Assembly: GCA_949358305.1 (NCBI GenBank)
Contig: OX442314.1
Coordinates: 28,691,118 to 28,755,117 of the forward strand
Source of the DNA: Strigamia acuminata
Taxonomy: Eukaryota > Arthropoda > Chilopoda > Geophilomorpha > Linotaeniidae
Length of the DNA stretch: 64,000 nt
Direction of reading: 5' to 3'
Positions within the stretch are counted from its first letter, which is position 1; each line of letters starts with the position of its first letter. The translations under genes were made by a program, and so were the position numbers. The notes beneath the pieces are model-generated. The model was not told where the DNA came from. It searched no databases and saw nothing but the letters and a program-made list of their open reading frames with translations. Positions 33,501-38,673 of this stretch are shown piece by piece.

Positions 33501-34916
33501 AGGGCCGCACATTAACTGTTACAGTCGAAACTCTTTATAACGAATCGCGATATAACGAATTATTGATATAACGAATACCTAGAAATGGCTGGTTTGGTTG
33601 GCTGGCCAAAGAACACCATGTTAAAAAATTTCGATATAATGAATTCTCGTTATAACAAATCGATTTTTCGGATCCCAACGTTATTAAGAGTTTCGAATGT
33701 ATTATTATTTCTAAAAATCATGTATTTGTAGTGAACAATTCTTTTTTTTTATTGGTGTAACAGGATTGGATTGTATTTGATTTTTTTTTTGAAAAGTAAA
33801 TATTAATGTACTTACCGATCTTTAGGTTCGTCAGCAGCTGAAAATAGAGAAATCCAATAAGATTAGTGTGAAGTTTATATCTTTCTTAACCAAATCATGT
33901 ATTATTAGAAGCATTTAAATATTTAAGATTTTTTTGTTTACTTTTTCAAATTGGTTACATATTTGACAGAGTGCCAATAAATGCGAGCAAGCTATAAGGA
34001 AGTGAAAAATAAACAATAAAGTTAAATGTAAATTGCCACTTCTATGTTTGACTTCAAGACTTTAATTTGAACACTAAGGACATTTCTAGTAATGGGCATT
34101 TGTCAAAATTACCCCACCCTATTAAAAATACAGACCTTGAAGTTATCAAAATTTAACATATTTTTAAAAATTGATTATATTTTATTTTAAAAAACTGTGA
34201 GGTATTGACTTGGAATTTCCTGTCTGATAGATTTTCCAGCTTAATTAGTTCAGCTTTTCAGTATTTCCTAAAAGTGCTTTTGCTTGTGGCATAGTGCCAT
34301 CTGCTCACACCAGACTGCGCCTGTGAATTTTATGCTTTACAGTCATTATACTCGTGATTTCAATTTTTACTGAGAATCAAGAGAAACTGCAGCAAAACCA
34401 CACGGCCATTCTTATGGGAACGACGGCTCGGTTTTATTCGCACTAATTAAATCAGAAGTGGTTCCTTAGATCGTAAAAATCCTATTTGGATAACTACCGC
34501 AATTATACATCCATCTTAACGCCCCGCCACACAAAAATCAATATTTCTACTTACGACTAAAATTTAAATTGATAGAAGCAGAAACTTCTCCCAGCTTGTT
34601 CTTAGCCATAACTTTGTACATTCCGGCATCAGTTTCGATGACATTGTCAATTTCAAGAACCACCATGTATTTCCGCGGCTCTATCGGCGTCATCCGAAAG
34701 ACCGTCCTCGAGTTCTCTGACAACTTCACATCTCCTCTGAACCATTGGATCTCTGGCAATGGATGAGCCAATAGTGAACATTCAAACAAAAGTTTATTTC
34801 CTTCATCTTCCTGACGAAGTTGAGGCTTCTGCGTAAAACTTGGCGGCAGATCCTCGTTAATCCCCATCTTCTGTCTGTAGTGGCTCTATTCAAACATCCT
34901 CTTTGAAGATAATCAT
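279..34916 (-). CDS. bt: Projectin/twitchin, N-terminal half (29 coding exons, 3' end off window)
   Basis: Giant sarcomeric Ig/Fn3 protein of the titin family; in arthropods it links thick filaments to Z-discs and carries a kinase near its C-terminus, which lies beyond the left edge. I joined exons by AG/GT sites and consistent phase, about 1,925-1,931 codons in all. Domain order is Ig1-Ig8, a Lys/Pro/Glu repeat (PEVK-like), Ig9-Ig14, then two Fn3 domains. This is the known insect projectin N-terminal plan. Typical motifs are seen, such as LNFSPADEPKD after Ig1, GKAPRFPKKPTIKQE in Ig4 and MDFRTMLKKRRYTKW after Ig9. Exon order from the 5' side is given in separate entries. Introns of up to 9 kb are loaded with MITEs and tandem repeats. 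Projectin/twitchin is preferred over titin or Sallimus because of the domain order and these linkers. Confidence 0.93.
644..943 (-). CDS. bt: Projectin exon 28: Fn3-1
   Basis: Acceptor ATTAATTTTAG, donor TGGG|GTAGGA. A full fibronectin type III domain: DKPDPPDILEIKEVFKTSC, the WKPPKDDGG motif, YVLERQDL, and YKFRVKAVNKQGESEPC. Ends at AKDPW. Phase 1 in and out. Confidence 0.93.
1317..1755. mobile_element. MITE with 26-bp inverted ends, TA flanks
   Basis: Ends read GGCGCGTTCAATATAAAATG and, on the other strand, GGTGCGTTCAATATAAAATG, both running on into GATTTC; each end is flanked by TA. 439 bp with no transposase. It contains TGCGCATGCGCA at 1631-1642. Superfamily uncertain; TA flanks suggest a Tc1/mariner relative. 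Confidence 0.7.
1848..2275 (-). CDS. bt: Projectin exon 27: end of Ig13 and Ig14
   Basis: Acceptor CTCTTTCCTAG, donor TTAG|GTACGG. Completes Ig13 (LDDEGEYRCKAHNLKTQGR) and encodes Ig14 from GEKPPIIQLEDRDIKG through GTRTTPVEAKLLRDGKPV to GPYQLVLSNSQGEDKIDIKI. Phase 2 in, phase 1 out. Confidence 0.92.
2340..2478 (-). CDS. bt: Projectin exon 26: first part of Ig13
   Basis: Acceptor TTTATATGCAG, donor GACAG|GTATTT. Encodes LNNFIKKLQDTQALERQQVI then LLDPAVGVEWFKDNQPLK. Phase 1 in, phase 2 out. Confidence 0.9.
2635..3150. repeat. 20-bp minisatellite
   Basis: About 25 copies of a unit near TCGAATTTGTCAAAAAATTC, shifting to a TTATCAAAAATTTC variant in the right half. Lies between projectin exons 25 and 26. 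Confidence 0.92.
3251..3375 (-). CDS. bt: Projectin exon 25: second part of Ig12
   Basis: Acceptor GTGATTTCAG, donor GAAC|GTAATT. Reads VEIIVENRKRKVLIKSAKVT then DEGNWTCKTNAATTSGELIV. It is followed in the next intron by a 20-bp minisatellite. Phase 2 in, phase 1 out. Confidence 0.88.
3445..3589 (-). CDS. bt: Projectin exon 24: first part of Ig12
   Basis: Acceptor CCTTTTGTAG, donor GGAAG|GTATCG. Encodes EQKYDFSREMKSLKVFEKEQ then ATMECEVDDRDAPVTWFLDD. Phase 1 in, phase 2 out. Confidence 0.9.
3676..3820 (-). CDS. bt: Projectin exon 23: second part of Ig11
   Basis: Acceptor AACAATTTCAG, donor ATTGTAG|GTTAGT. Reads HSEKYEMEKDTLGRCTLHI then LDDSGIYYARIDKSEAKTQC. Phase 0 in, phase 1 out. Confidence 0.9.
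3928..4334. mobile_element. MITE with GGAAACACAAG ends
   Basis: Imperfect inverted ends (TTGAAGTGGAAACACAAGGG against TTAAGATGGAAACACAAGAG) enclose about 400 bp rich in CAAGCTT-like words. No coding capacity. Confidence 0.55.
4518..4657 (-). CDS. bt: Projectin exon 22: first part of Ig11
   Basis: Acceptor ATTTATGCAG, donor TTAGAG|GTATAA. Reads EPDPSYTFTKKLPKKLEG and TLLECVVSSYKAIVTWWKKD. Phase 1 in, phase 0 out. Too AT-rich and short to show as a Met-initiated frame. Confidence 0.9.
4725..4995 (-). CDS. bt: Projectin exon 21: Ig10
   Basis: Acceptor AATAAACAG, donor TTGG|GTATGT. Encodes KQETWMKPLIDITVKQGKEK, VFSKPNCKSKWCRN and KVEDSGKYSVECLGIASVAY. FSKPNCK is a projectin Ig signature. Phase 0 in, phase 1 out. 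Confidence 0.9.
4996..6352. other. Projectin intron 20, no gene seen
   Basis: AT-rich intron. Bases 5820-6000 hold a repeat whose core (CTCCCATCTGGACAGCCC) recurs at about 10865 as CTCCCATCTAGACAGCCT. Nothing else recognised. Confidence 0.6.
6353..6451 (-). CDS. bt: Projectin exon 20: RRQSLAD-type linker
   Basis: Acceptor GGTGATTTTAG, then an open frame NFDLRRPSTDRRQSLADII and PDWPTLQK followed by VIREQE. Arthropod twitchins have a similar RRQSL...PDWPTL linker here (from memory of the family). The 3' edge is uncertain. Donors GAG|GTTCGG (6353) and AAG|GTCATC (6371) both keep phase 0, and neither is strong. Confidence 0.68.
6452..9180. other. Projectin intron 19, no gene seen
   Basis: No exon with Ig, Fn3 or linker character was found. 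A short direct repeat of a GAAGTTTTTAGGGTTTATTT-type unit sits at 8090-8180. Confidence 0.55.
9181..9317 (-). CDS. bt: Projectin exon 19: basic linker after Ig9
   Basis: Acceptor TTTCTACTACAG, donor AAAAG|GTAAGA. Encodes EEGGMDFRTMLKKRRYTKWG, then PPDWGDLKENQSELEKQL and KKEK. The MDFRxMLKKRRYxKW motif is diagnostic for projectin/twitchin. Phase 1 in, phase 0 out. It has no usable start codon, so it is seen only by splice logic. Confidence 0.9.
10087..10329 (-). CDS. bt: Projectin exon 18: Ig9
   Basis: Acceptor GAATGTTATAG, donor AGTG|GTAAGT. Encodes QNGYIPVQVEGNPIPTVQWF, then RYKFLTEGDTNTVTLCIRK and YRLLISNIHGSDSAEI, the bulk of Ig9. Phase 1 in and out. Confidence 0.9.
10398..10504 (-). CDS. 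bt: Projectin exon 17: linker and start of Ig9
   Basis: Acceptor ATTTCATTCAG, donor GACG|GTACAA. Reads AAELIDKPSTPLKPSPEEG then PAQIVGFDETVSATDG. IDKPSTPL is the conserved linker before Ig9 in projectin. Phase 2 in, phase 1 out. Confidence 0.87.
10997..11028 (-). CDS. bt: Projectin exon 16: 32-nt linker exon
   Basis: Acceptor TGGTTCAACAG, donor CTTAG|GTAAAA. Encodes RRGSVDTRRL plus two bases of a codon, in the position of the Arg/Ser-rich linker before Ig9. Phase 0 in, phase 2 out, needed by exon 17. Confidence 0.7.
11373..11402 (-). CDS. bt: Projectin exon 15: 30-nt linker exon
   Basis: Flanked by TTACTTTAAAG-like pyrimidine-poor sequence and AAAAG|GTTAGT; encodes GKLLGAEGEK. Phase 0 at both ends and within the region where insect projectin has a short variable linker. 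It is supported by phase and splice sites only, so it is less sure than the Ig exons. Confidence 0.6.
11693..11810. mobile_element. hAT-type MITE with perfect 8-bp target duplication
   Basis: Ends CAGGGCTGGACTGGG and (reverse) CAGTGCTGAACTAG, flanked by AACAACCC at 11685-11692 and 11811-11818. The 8-bp duplication and CAGGG-type ends are hAT hallmarks. Related copies lie at 16162 and 19330. Confidence 0.88.
11978..13643. mobile_element. hAT-type MITE interrupted by a Tc1/mariner-like fold-back
   Basis: Inverted ends CAGGGGGTACGACA at both sides with near-identical 8-bp flanks (AGTTGCAG, GATTGCAG). Removing the 1,406-bp inner element leaves about 260 bp rich in GATTCGG repeats, a typical MITE size. 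Confidence 0.75.
12068..13473. mobile_element. 1.4-kb Tc1/mariner-like fold-back element
   Basis: Bounded by TA and with ends CAGTGCGCGCCAAAAAGATG in inverted orientation. The left arm 12068-12580 pairs with 12961-13473 (513 bp each, near-identical by eye). An inner arm 12703-12811 pairs with 12851-12960, so the right arm is continuous and the left one has a 122-bp insertion (12581-12702). The loop is about 39 bp. No transposase frame is seen. Confidence 0.88.
13753..13824 (-). CDS. bt: Projectin exon 14: linker
   Basis: A 72 nt exon between GATTTACAG and AGACAG|GTAATA. Encodes KGLMVDPEGKTKKLRPGE and VVDFRQ. Phase 0 at both ends, so it could be skipped without a frame change. Confidence 0.82.
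13886..14729 (-). CDS. bt: Projectin exon 13: Ig8 and Lys-Pro-Glu repeat (PEVK-like)
   Basis: An 844 nt exon. It opens KKKGDKPKIGQ, then Ig8 (VEFVCKLTKSDRTVKIEW through TYSIEITNEFGKD). Next come about ten short repeats of the KKPEEKKPEVKK type, then a PELK/PEIK section and a Ser/Arg tail ending GAGRRPSIVVADE. The repeat occupies the place of the elastic PEVK-like segment of projectin and is short here. Donor GATGAG|GTTAGT, phase 0. Confidence 0.92.
15220..15238 (-). CDS. bt: Projectin exon 12: 19-nt micro-exon
   Basis: Flanked by CATTTTACAG and GAAAA|GTAAGT. Adds E-EKQEE plus two bases of a Lys codon, joining Ig7 to Ig8. The phases (1 in, 2 out) are needed to keep exons 11 and 13 in frame, which is the main support. 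Confidence 0.8.
15299..15598 (-). CDS. bt: Projectin exon 11: Ig7
   Basis: Acceptor AATATTTTAG, donor AATCG|GTAACT. Encodes EIPVVREKPKIIKVEKKK through DKGTYKLIAKNEKGEAIS to VEFHEIIG, a complete Ig domain on one exon. Phase 1 in and out. Confidence 0.92.
15664..16069 (-). CDS. bt: Projectin exon 10: end of Ig5 and all of Ig6
   Basis: Acceptor TTTTTATAG, donor TTGAAG|GTTTGA. Begins DPSGSDGGTYRCNVKN (end of Ig5), then APTFVEKPKIISEDNGKR starts Ig6, which ends CNVKNELGELNANLTLNIE. Phase 0 in, phase 1 out. Confidence 0.92.
16162..16290. mobile_element. hAT-type MITE, related copy
   Basis: Shares the GGGCTGGACTGAGTACAAAT start and the CCTGTGGCC/CACCAGGCC interior with the elements at 11693 and 19330. 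The right end is diverged, and no clean target duplication is seen. Confidence 0.6.
16639..16853 (-). CDS. bt: Projectin exon 9: first part of Ig5
   Basis: Acceptor TGAAATTGTAG, donor ATTAAG|GTAATA. Reads GDEGVAPTFIGKPKIIPKDN, then VMMECQVNSKPAPEVTWYKG. Phase 1 in, phase 0 out. Completed by exon 10. Confidence 0.9.
16919..17009 (-). CDS. bt: Projectin exon 8: end of Ig4
   Basis: A 91 nt exon between TTTTTTAG and CCAAG|GTAAGC. Encodes DPTNDDGGNYKCNAVNDIGD and SNANIALNFQ, the last two strands of Ig4. Phase 0 in, phase 1 out. Confidence 0.9.
17438..17847. mobile_element. MITE with TTACCGTATTACCTCACAT ends
   Basis: Inverted ends of about 30 bp (TTACCGTATTACCTCACATA on the left; the right end is its reverse complement with few changes). 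GGCATGCCG palindromes repeat inside. No coding capacity. Confidence 0.7.
17860..18335. mobile_element. Inverted-repeat element, CCCATTGGTCGAGCC family
   Basis: The stretch 17917-17965 (TTGAACTCAAGAAGGCCTCC, then CCCATTGGTCGAGCC) is inverted at 18283-18325. Related words appear at 11870 and 27095. Exact ends not determined. Confidence 0.5.
18405..18615 (-). CDS. bt: Projectin exon 7: first part of Ig4
   Basis: Acceptor TTTTGCAG, donor AATAAGG|GTGAGT. Reads VPDGKAPRFPKKPTIKQEG, then MECILECNPSPEIQWYRGT, stopping after YLLSLEIR. The next exon supplies the DPTNDDGG loop. Phase 2 in, phase 0 out. Confidence 0.9.
18672..18881 (-). CDS. bt: Projectin exon 6: second part of Ig3
   Basis: Starts by completing the Trp codon (WYQGTKVIKEGGKYKMKI) and carries DGGEYKAVAKNKLGEGTANI followed by LNFEGGGDDDKPK, an acidic linker. 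Donor CCCAA|GTAATT. Phase 2 in and out. Confidence 0.9.
18946..19081 (-). CDS. bt: Projectin exon 5: first part of Ig3
   Basis: Acceptor TTACAACAG, donor ACATG|GTAAT. Encodes SDDANIPDEGVKPTFTDRP and the first Ig strands up to LVADPKPTIT, with the core Trp codon split across the intron. Phase 1 in, phase 2 out. Confidence 0.9.
19330..19493. mobile_element. hAT-type MITE with perfect 8-bp target duplication
   Basis: Starts CAGTGCTGGAGTGGCCGGG and ends CCCAGTCCAGCCG, flanked by TCTGTAAG at 19322-19329 and 19494-19501. Inverted relative to the copies at 11693 and 16162. Confidence 0.85.
20230..20539. mobile_element. Harbinger-like MITE
   Basis: Inverted ends GGGGCCGTCCATAAATTACG and GGGGCCGTTCATAAATTACG, flanked by TTA on both sides, as in PIF/Harbinger elements. 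310 bp, no coding capacity. It sits inside another inverted-repeat element (20158-20608) with CTAGTTCACGTGCATGCG ends. Confidence 0.8.
20741..20885 (-). CDS. bt: Projectin exon 4: second part of Ig2
   Basis: Acceptor TTATTTTCAG, donor GACA|GTAAGT. Reads STITAEGKNVYFSVLEV, then DAGKYKVTAKNELGESNATI, ending LNFD. It completes Ig2 with its DxGxYxxxAxN signature. Phase 0 in, phase 1 out. Confidence 0.9.
21006..24558. other. Projectin intron 3 (part), no gene seen
   Basis: Contains a hairpin MITE at about 21651-21895 (arms GCGCAGACGATTTTCTAATT and its complement). GTTCA/TGAAC-rich sequence lies at 21500-21630, and a CAGTGCTGGATTA-ended element at 24426-24540. No exon recognised. Confidence 0.55.
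24559..24721 (-). CDS. bt: Projectin exon 3: first part of Ig2
   Basis: Acceptor TTTTAAAG|G, donor TTTAAG|GTTTGA. It begins with the last base of the split Arg codon and reads QIDGLAPTFQQKPAIKQE, then DGKRLLFECRILADPKPTLSW. It ends in phase 0, and Ig2 is completed by exon 4. It lies in a 9 kb gap between neighbouring constitutive exons. Confidence 0.88.
25510..26270. repeat. 30-bp minisatellite with higher-order duplication
   Basis: Units near GATAATTTTGCGATTTTTCT followed by GTAATTTTCA. A composite block around 25655-25830 reappears about 310 bp later (25965-26140), including the rare ACAGATACCGTAATTTTGCG variant. The array therefore grew partly by duplication of multi-unit blocks. Confidence 0.9.
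26400..28288. other. Intron sequence, no gene seen
   Basis: AT-rich intron between the Ig2 exon and the alternative first exon. A diverged copy of the AATGCATT-type dispersed repeat lies near 26980-27030. Nothing coding recognised. Confidence 0.5.
28289..28578. mobile_element. hAT-type MITE with perfect 8-bp target duplication
   Basis: Ends TATGGGTTCCCAAACTTTTT and (reverse) CAGCGTTTCCCAAACTGTG, flanked by TTCTAGGC at 28281-28288 and 28579-28586. 290 bp, no ORF. Confidence 0.88.
28630..28960. repeat. Dispersed ATGCATTTTGTAATACATTTTTGCG repeat, main copy
   Basis: Words such as CAAAATGCATTCTCGTGAA and CACGCAAAAATGTATTACAA recur at 957-1070, 29715-29860 and 50570-50645. This is probably a transposon-derived family. 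Ends not defined. Confidence 0.6.
29046..29150. repeat. 20-bp tandem repeat
   Basis: Five copies of TTTTATTTTGCATATTTTTA with T/C variants. The apparent protein (repeated FILHIFI) is an artefact. Confidence 0.85.
30363..30655 (-). CDS. bt: Alternative first exon, Ser/Arg-rich N-terminus
   Basis: An open frame from ATG 30655 (MYGSSESKYSRKSSVTSS) encodes 97 residues rich in Ser, Arg, Asp and Glu with many RKSS/RRSS-type sites, then the donor GAGCAG|GTAGGA. The exon ends in phase 2, exactly like micro-exon 2, so both could splice to the Ig2 exon at 24.7 kb. No pyrimidine-rich acceptor is seen upstream, and the only AG there would be out of phase with exon 2. A separate promoter is therefore likelier than an internal exon. 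The product would lack Ig1. Confidence 0.65.
30656..31160 (-). promoter_or_regulatory. Candidate alternative projectin promoter
   Basis: The region upstream of the alternative first exon is GC-richer than the intron around it. It contains a perfect TGCGCATGCGCA palindrome (31136-31147, NRF1-type) and AAAATGGCG (about 31113-31121, YY1-like). Both motifs recur near the start sites of other genes here. Inference only. Confidence 0.35.
31161..33521. other. Intron sequence with inverted-repeat element
   Basis: CCATGGTTAGGGCTGCTATT at 31758 and its inverse ending at 32263 (28-bp arms) bound a 506-bp element with TTGCGGAC words. A 50-bp segment at 33455-33508 (TTTATTTGTAACGGCGAC) also occurs at 19155-19205. 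No gene recognised. Confidence 0.5.
33522..33699. mobile_element. pogo/Tigger-like MITE
   Basis: Ends CAGTCGAAACTCTTTATAAC and (reverse) CATTCGAAACTCTTAATAAC, flanked by TA. Interior repeats of TATAACGAAT. These are the ends usual for pogo-type mariner relatives. 178 bp, no ORF. Confidence 0.75.
33816..33837 (-). CDS. bt: Projectin exon 2: 22-nt micro-exon
   Basis: Flanked by CTATTTTCAG and CG|GTAAG. Joined to exon 1 it encodes the end of S-PADEPKD plus two bases of an Arg codon. This is the linker known after Ig1 in insect projectin, which supports so small an exon. It ends in phase 2. Confidence 0.85.
34555..34916 (-). CDS. bt: Projectin exon 1: start codon and Ig1
   Basis: The acceptor TTTTACAG ends at 34917. 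The main ATG is at 34867 (MGINEDLPPSFTQKP), and Ig1 fills the exon with the usual Cys, Trp (EIQWFRG) and DAGMYKV motifs. An eight-codon upstream ORF begins at the first base of the exon (34916) and stops at 34890, before the main ATG. The donor AATTTTAGTC|GTAAGT leaves phase 1, which fits the next micro-exon. Confidence 0.9.
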
Positions 34917-36202
34917 CTGTAAAATATAAAATAAAAGATAAAAATAAAATAAAAATATTTTATAGTGTTTCAGCAGTTCAATGACCAAACCCTTAATTCC
35001 ACTTAAATAAAACTTTATAAACACATCAACCTGGTTGTTTGGCCAAAATAAAGCTACAAACAATGCAAATCATGTCCACATCATGTGAATTAACAGCTCA
35101 TTTTGCAAACTAGAACAATAAAAAAAAAGAAAAAGAAAAAAAGAAAAAAATTATAGCAGCATATCTTTCAGCATCCAAAAACAACATGCAGAATAGCAGC
35201 CTTATTTAGCATGCCAAAATATAGGTCAATTATTTTTTTAACACTTCAAATTCAGAGCAACAACCTCACAAACATGTACAATGTGCTGTTGTTTATGAAA
35301 ATGGAGTTCACGTGGAAGCTGTAAACCCTCGAAAAAAATTGTTTAGATAATTCGACCTAAGTTATGGTGTCAAAGTAGCTCCAAACCACTTTCAGTTAAC
35401 ACTGGGAACAAAGCCCAAGATCTTGAATCCAACTTCGAACTAATTCTGGCAGATTTTCAGGACTTATGGCCTGTCACAAAGGTGTCTTCGGCTCTTCGCA
35501 GTTATTTTCAAATTGGAAGGATTGACAAATTGAGAGCCCTCTTTTGATTAATTAACGTACCACTGCAACACCACAATTAGCCTGATATTTTTTACCATCC
35601 ACGACTGGCCACAACCATAATTAAACAATTTAAACAGGAGGCGCATTCACAAATGCATGTTTAACATTCCCCAATTGCCACTGAAAACGGACCATTTTTA
35701 AGTCAGATCAAGACGAGCAGTTTAAATGTTGTTCAAAATGCTGTTTAGTCTAAATTACTTTATGAATGCGCCTAATCTTTTTTTCTGACAGTGTTTTTGT
35801 CAACTAGGCACACAACACTACTCGTTCCGGTTTGTTCCTGCATATATCTGGTCACCCTTCCCTAGTGGCTGCTTTTTGTATTAATTATATTTTTTTTTAC
35901 ATCCCTAGAGATGATTATTTCCTGTTCAGCAGTCTAAAATAAGCCTACCTAAGCAGTAAATATAGCTGCATACTATTAAAACAGTCACCCACTTTCCGAG
36001 GAAATATAAGAATTAAAATTACCAAACAAAAAATAAATGCTTTCCCGACCTTTAAGGCCCTAACTTGAAAATAGTCACGTGATTCGTTCCTTTTTGGAAA
36101 GTGAAACTTTTAGCTCGCAATAAATATCCTCAATTAAACCGTCACTCGAGACCAAAATTAAAACACCACCAGATTCTTTTATTTATTCTAATTCAAACTT
36201 AC
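34917..36202. other. First projectin intron
   Basis: AT-rich and without coding signals. Contains a small element 35639-35774 with GGCGCATTCA ends in inverted orientation. Confidence 0.5.
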
Positions 36203-36300
36203 CTGATTAAAACGAAACGAACGCGAAATAATTCAATAACCTTTCTCCATTTCACGTTTCCGCACTCGTGCGCTCCGTGATTAGTTCTCCCAGTAGAACT
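36203..36300 (-). other. Candidate 5' UTR exon of projectin
   Basis: A strong donor (AATCAG|GTAAGTTTG) lies at 36203 on the minus strand, 1.3 kb upstream of the first coding exon. The sequence above it is GC-richer than its surroundings and has no long frame; an ATG in it is followed at once by a stop. Most likely the noncoding first exon. The 5' boundary is a guess. Confidence 0.45.
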
Positions 36301-36849
36301 GCAAGTCGTCTAGCAGCAGGAACGAACCGGCGACAAGAATTTTGGCACCTCACATTGTTTAGTTTTAATTAAAAGCGAAGGATACGTGTTTCAATGTCAA
36401 AAAAAAAATTCAATCAAACCATTTAAATTCGGGGCCCGAAAAATTTAAAACAAAAACTATCATTCTGCGGGGCCTAAAAACTAAAACCTACGAGAATAGA
36501 TCACAGCCACACAATAAACTGGCCTTGTCACTCCGTCCCGAAAATCTCTCTTTTTTAATAGTTTTTAATAGTTCAACTTTAAGATCCATGAAAATAAACT
36601 ACACACAAGGACAAGCTTGTGTAAAAAAGCCAAAATTAATCTCAATGTGCACTCATTTTAAATTTAGGCAGGTGTTATATGGTGCACGCCTTTCCAATCA
36701 TTTCGGGCCAGTCCCAAGCGGGTCGTGTGCAAAAATTAAAGCGGGAGTGTAGAGTTCTTGTTCATAGTTGGCATGCATAATAGAATTACGAAAGAAAAGA
36801 TGCATAAAGCGGGAAAAAAATCGGGGCTTTAAAGGAATAAACTACTTAC

Positions 36850-36912
36850 CTTTAACTAGGATAACTTCGGGACAAACTTGCACACGGCCAACGTCGGAGA
36901 CAGGCGCTATGG
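36850..36912 (-). other. Candidate small exon, unassigned
   Basis: A 63 nt segment is flanked by a good acceptor (CTATTTTTAG) and a good donor (AAAG|GTAAGTAG). One frame is open throughout (phase 1 in, phase 1 out) and reads IAPVSDVGRVQVCPEVILVK; the other two frames have stops. It may be an alternative 5' exon of projectin or an exon of an unrecognised gene. No neighbour that would supply a start codon was found. Confidence 0.3.
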
Positions 36913-37916
36913 CTAAAAATAGTGCGCGAGGAATTTAACAAGAGCGCCGATGTTGAAATTTAATACGCCAATTCCTTATAAGTCATTGGAGATGGGGTTG
37001 CCAAAGAAATTAGTGGGAAATGGTTAATTAAGAAATTAATGCGGGAAAATTTGTTGATTTTTGTTTCGTGGGATTTCGGTTGAATGTTTTTGTTGTTGAT
37101 GGGGAATTTTTAATGGAAATTTAAAAGAAAAAGTTTTTGAAAATGTTTTGGCGTGATTTTGTGTGTTTTGGTGATGGAAATAATAAAAATAAAAATGTGG
37201 ATGATGATTTGTTACGGGATTAGTTAGTTTTTGATGGTTTTAATAATGCCTCCAAACAACAGCGCCGCCTAGCGAAATTAAAACTAAACTCCATATATCA
37301 GAGAGCGCCAATATAGTATCCAGAGTAAGGGATTATGGTATATAAAACTGCATCGATACCACAACGATGCCATTACTATTACATTGTGTGTTGAGTTTGA
37401 CTAAAACAAATCGCCTCTTATTTTTCCTTACAACACCCATCCGAGTCCAAAATTTGAAGTGTCATTTATGTCTGACTGGAGAACATAAAAGCCCATGTGC
37501 GGCAATATGAATTATTTTAATAGAAAATGGAATTTTTTGAGAGAAAATGTATTTTTTCTGGAAAAAAAAGCAATTTTTTGAGAGAAAATGTAATTTTTTT
37601 GTGATACAATGCATTTTATTGTGATAAAATGTGATTTTTGGATCAAAATGTAATTTTTTGTGAGAAAATGCAATTTTTTGTGAGAAAATGCAATTTTTTG
37701 TGAGAAAATGCAATTTTTTGTGAGAAAATGCAATTTTTTCCAGCTGAATTTATGTTTATCTCCCATAAAAATGCATTTTTCCAGCTAAAAATTGAGTTTA
37801 TTTCCCATAAAAATGCATTTTTCCACCTGCAAATGCAATTTTTTCGCTTCCAACACATTAAATAAAAAATATTTTTATTATTCAAACATTTATATTGTCG
37901 ACGGATACACACACAA
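36913..37916. other. Projectin upstream region and SNRNP35 3' flank
   Basis: Bases 36913-37450 are AT-rich with no clear frame and probably include projectin promoter sequence. Bases 37510-37850 are a minisatellite of about 20 bp (GTGAGAAAATGCAATTTTTT). An AATAAA on the minus strand at 37874-37879 is the likely SNRNP35 poly(A) signal. Confidence 0.6.
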
Positions 37917-38673
37917 TCAGTATCGTCTTCTATCGTATCCACCACCACCATCGGACGTTCTAAACCGCTTGTTCTTGTCAAAATAACTTTTATCATCATT
38001 AAATTTCCTGCGAAAATCACCATCACCTTTCGGCAACACAATAGGTTTCCTAAAAGGTCTATCCCGGCCACCAAACCTCAACTGGCCCGACTCTTTTCTC
38101 CCACCAAAACCACCACCTAGCCTTCGTGGAACCCAACCACGCAACGTTCTTTCGCATTCGTAATCAACGAAAACCTCATTTCCGTCTATGTACATCTTAT
38201 TCCCGTCTTTGTAGCCCCGTTCTGCCGATCTTTCGTCCTCAAATTCCACGAATCCGTAACATTTTGAACATCCCGTCACTAAATCCTCGATCAAACGAGT
38301 TCGTTTCACCTCCCCGAATTGTGAAAAAGCCTTAAAAAAAAGATCCAAATAAAAAATTAGATGTCAATTAATTACGGCGCTCTATTTCATGTTTTAACGA
38401 ACTTTACGCAAACTGCCATCGTTGGTTTTTGGATTTAACCTTGCGACGAATAACGTGCATTCGGCATCACCGATAACTTTTTTATTCGTATGATACGACG
38501 CCTGAAAAAATAAAAAAAATGAAATAAAACCATTCAAATTTTCACAAACGAAATTTCATATTTACCAAAATGGCGCGCTCGATTCCATTATCGTGCGGCC
38601 TTGTATCAGTACCGTCGATACTTCCAGCTTTTAACGGATCGTATTCACGCGCAATAGGTGTCCAATCGGACAT
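37917..38673 (-). CDS. SNRNP35: U11/U12 small nuclear ribonucleoprotein 35 kDa protein
   Basis: Component of the U11/U12 di-snRNP, which recognises U12-type introns in the nucleus; homologous to U1-70K. Three exons, all phase 0: 38566-38673, 38403-38501, 37917-38330; 206 residues. N-terminus [20 protein letters not shown] and DGTDTRPHD, then an RRM ([12 protein letters not shown] as RNP2; [18 protein letters not shown] as RNP1). The hallmark [20 protein letters not shown] and [17 protein letters not shown] follow. The tail is short and RS-poor compared with vertebrates. The second donor (AAA|GTTCGT) is weak but keeps the frame across the RRM. It lies 266 bp downstream of INTS12 on the same strand. 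Confidence 0.95.

Noticed and set aside
37462-37766. Minus-strand frames with repeated HFLTKNCIFSQKIA
   Set aside because: Created by a minisatellite of about 20 bp downstream of SNRNP35.
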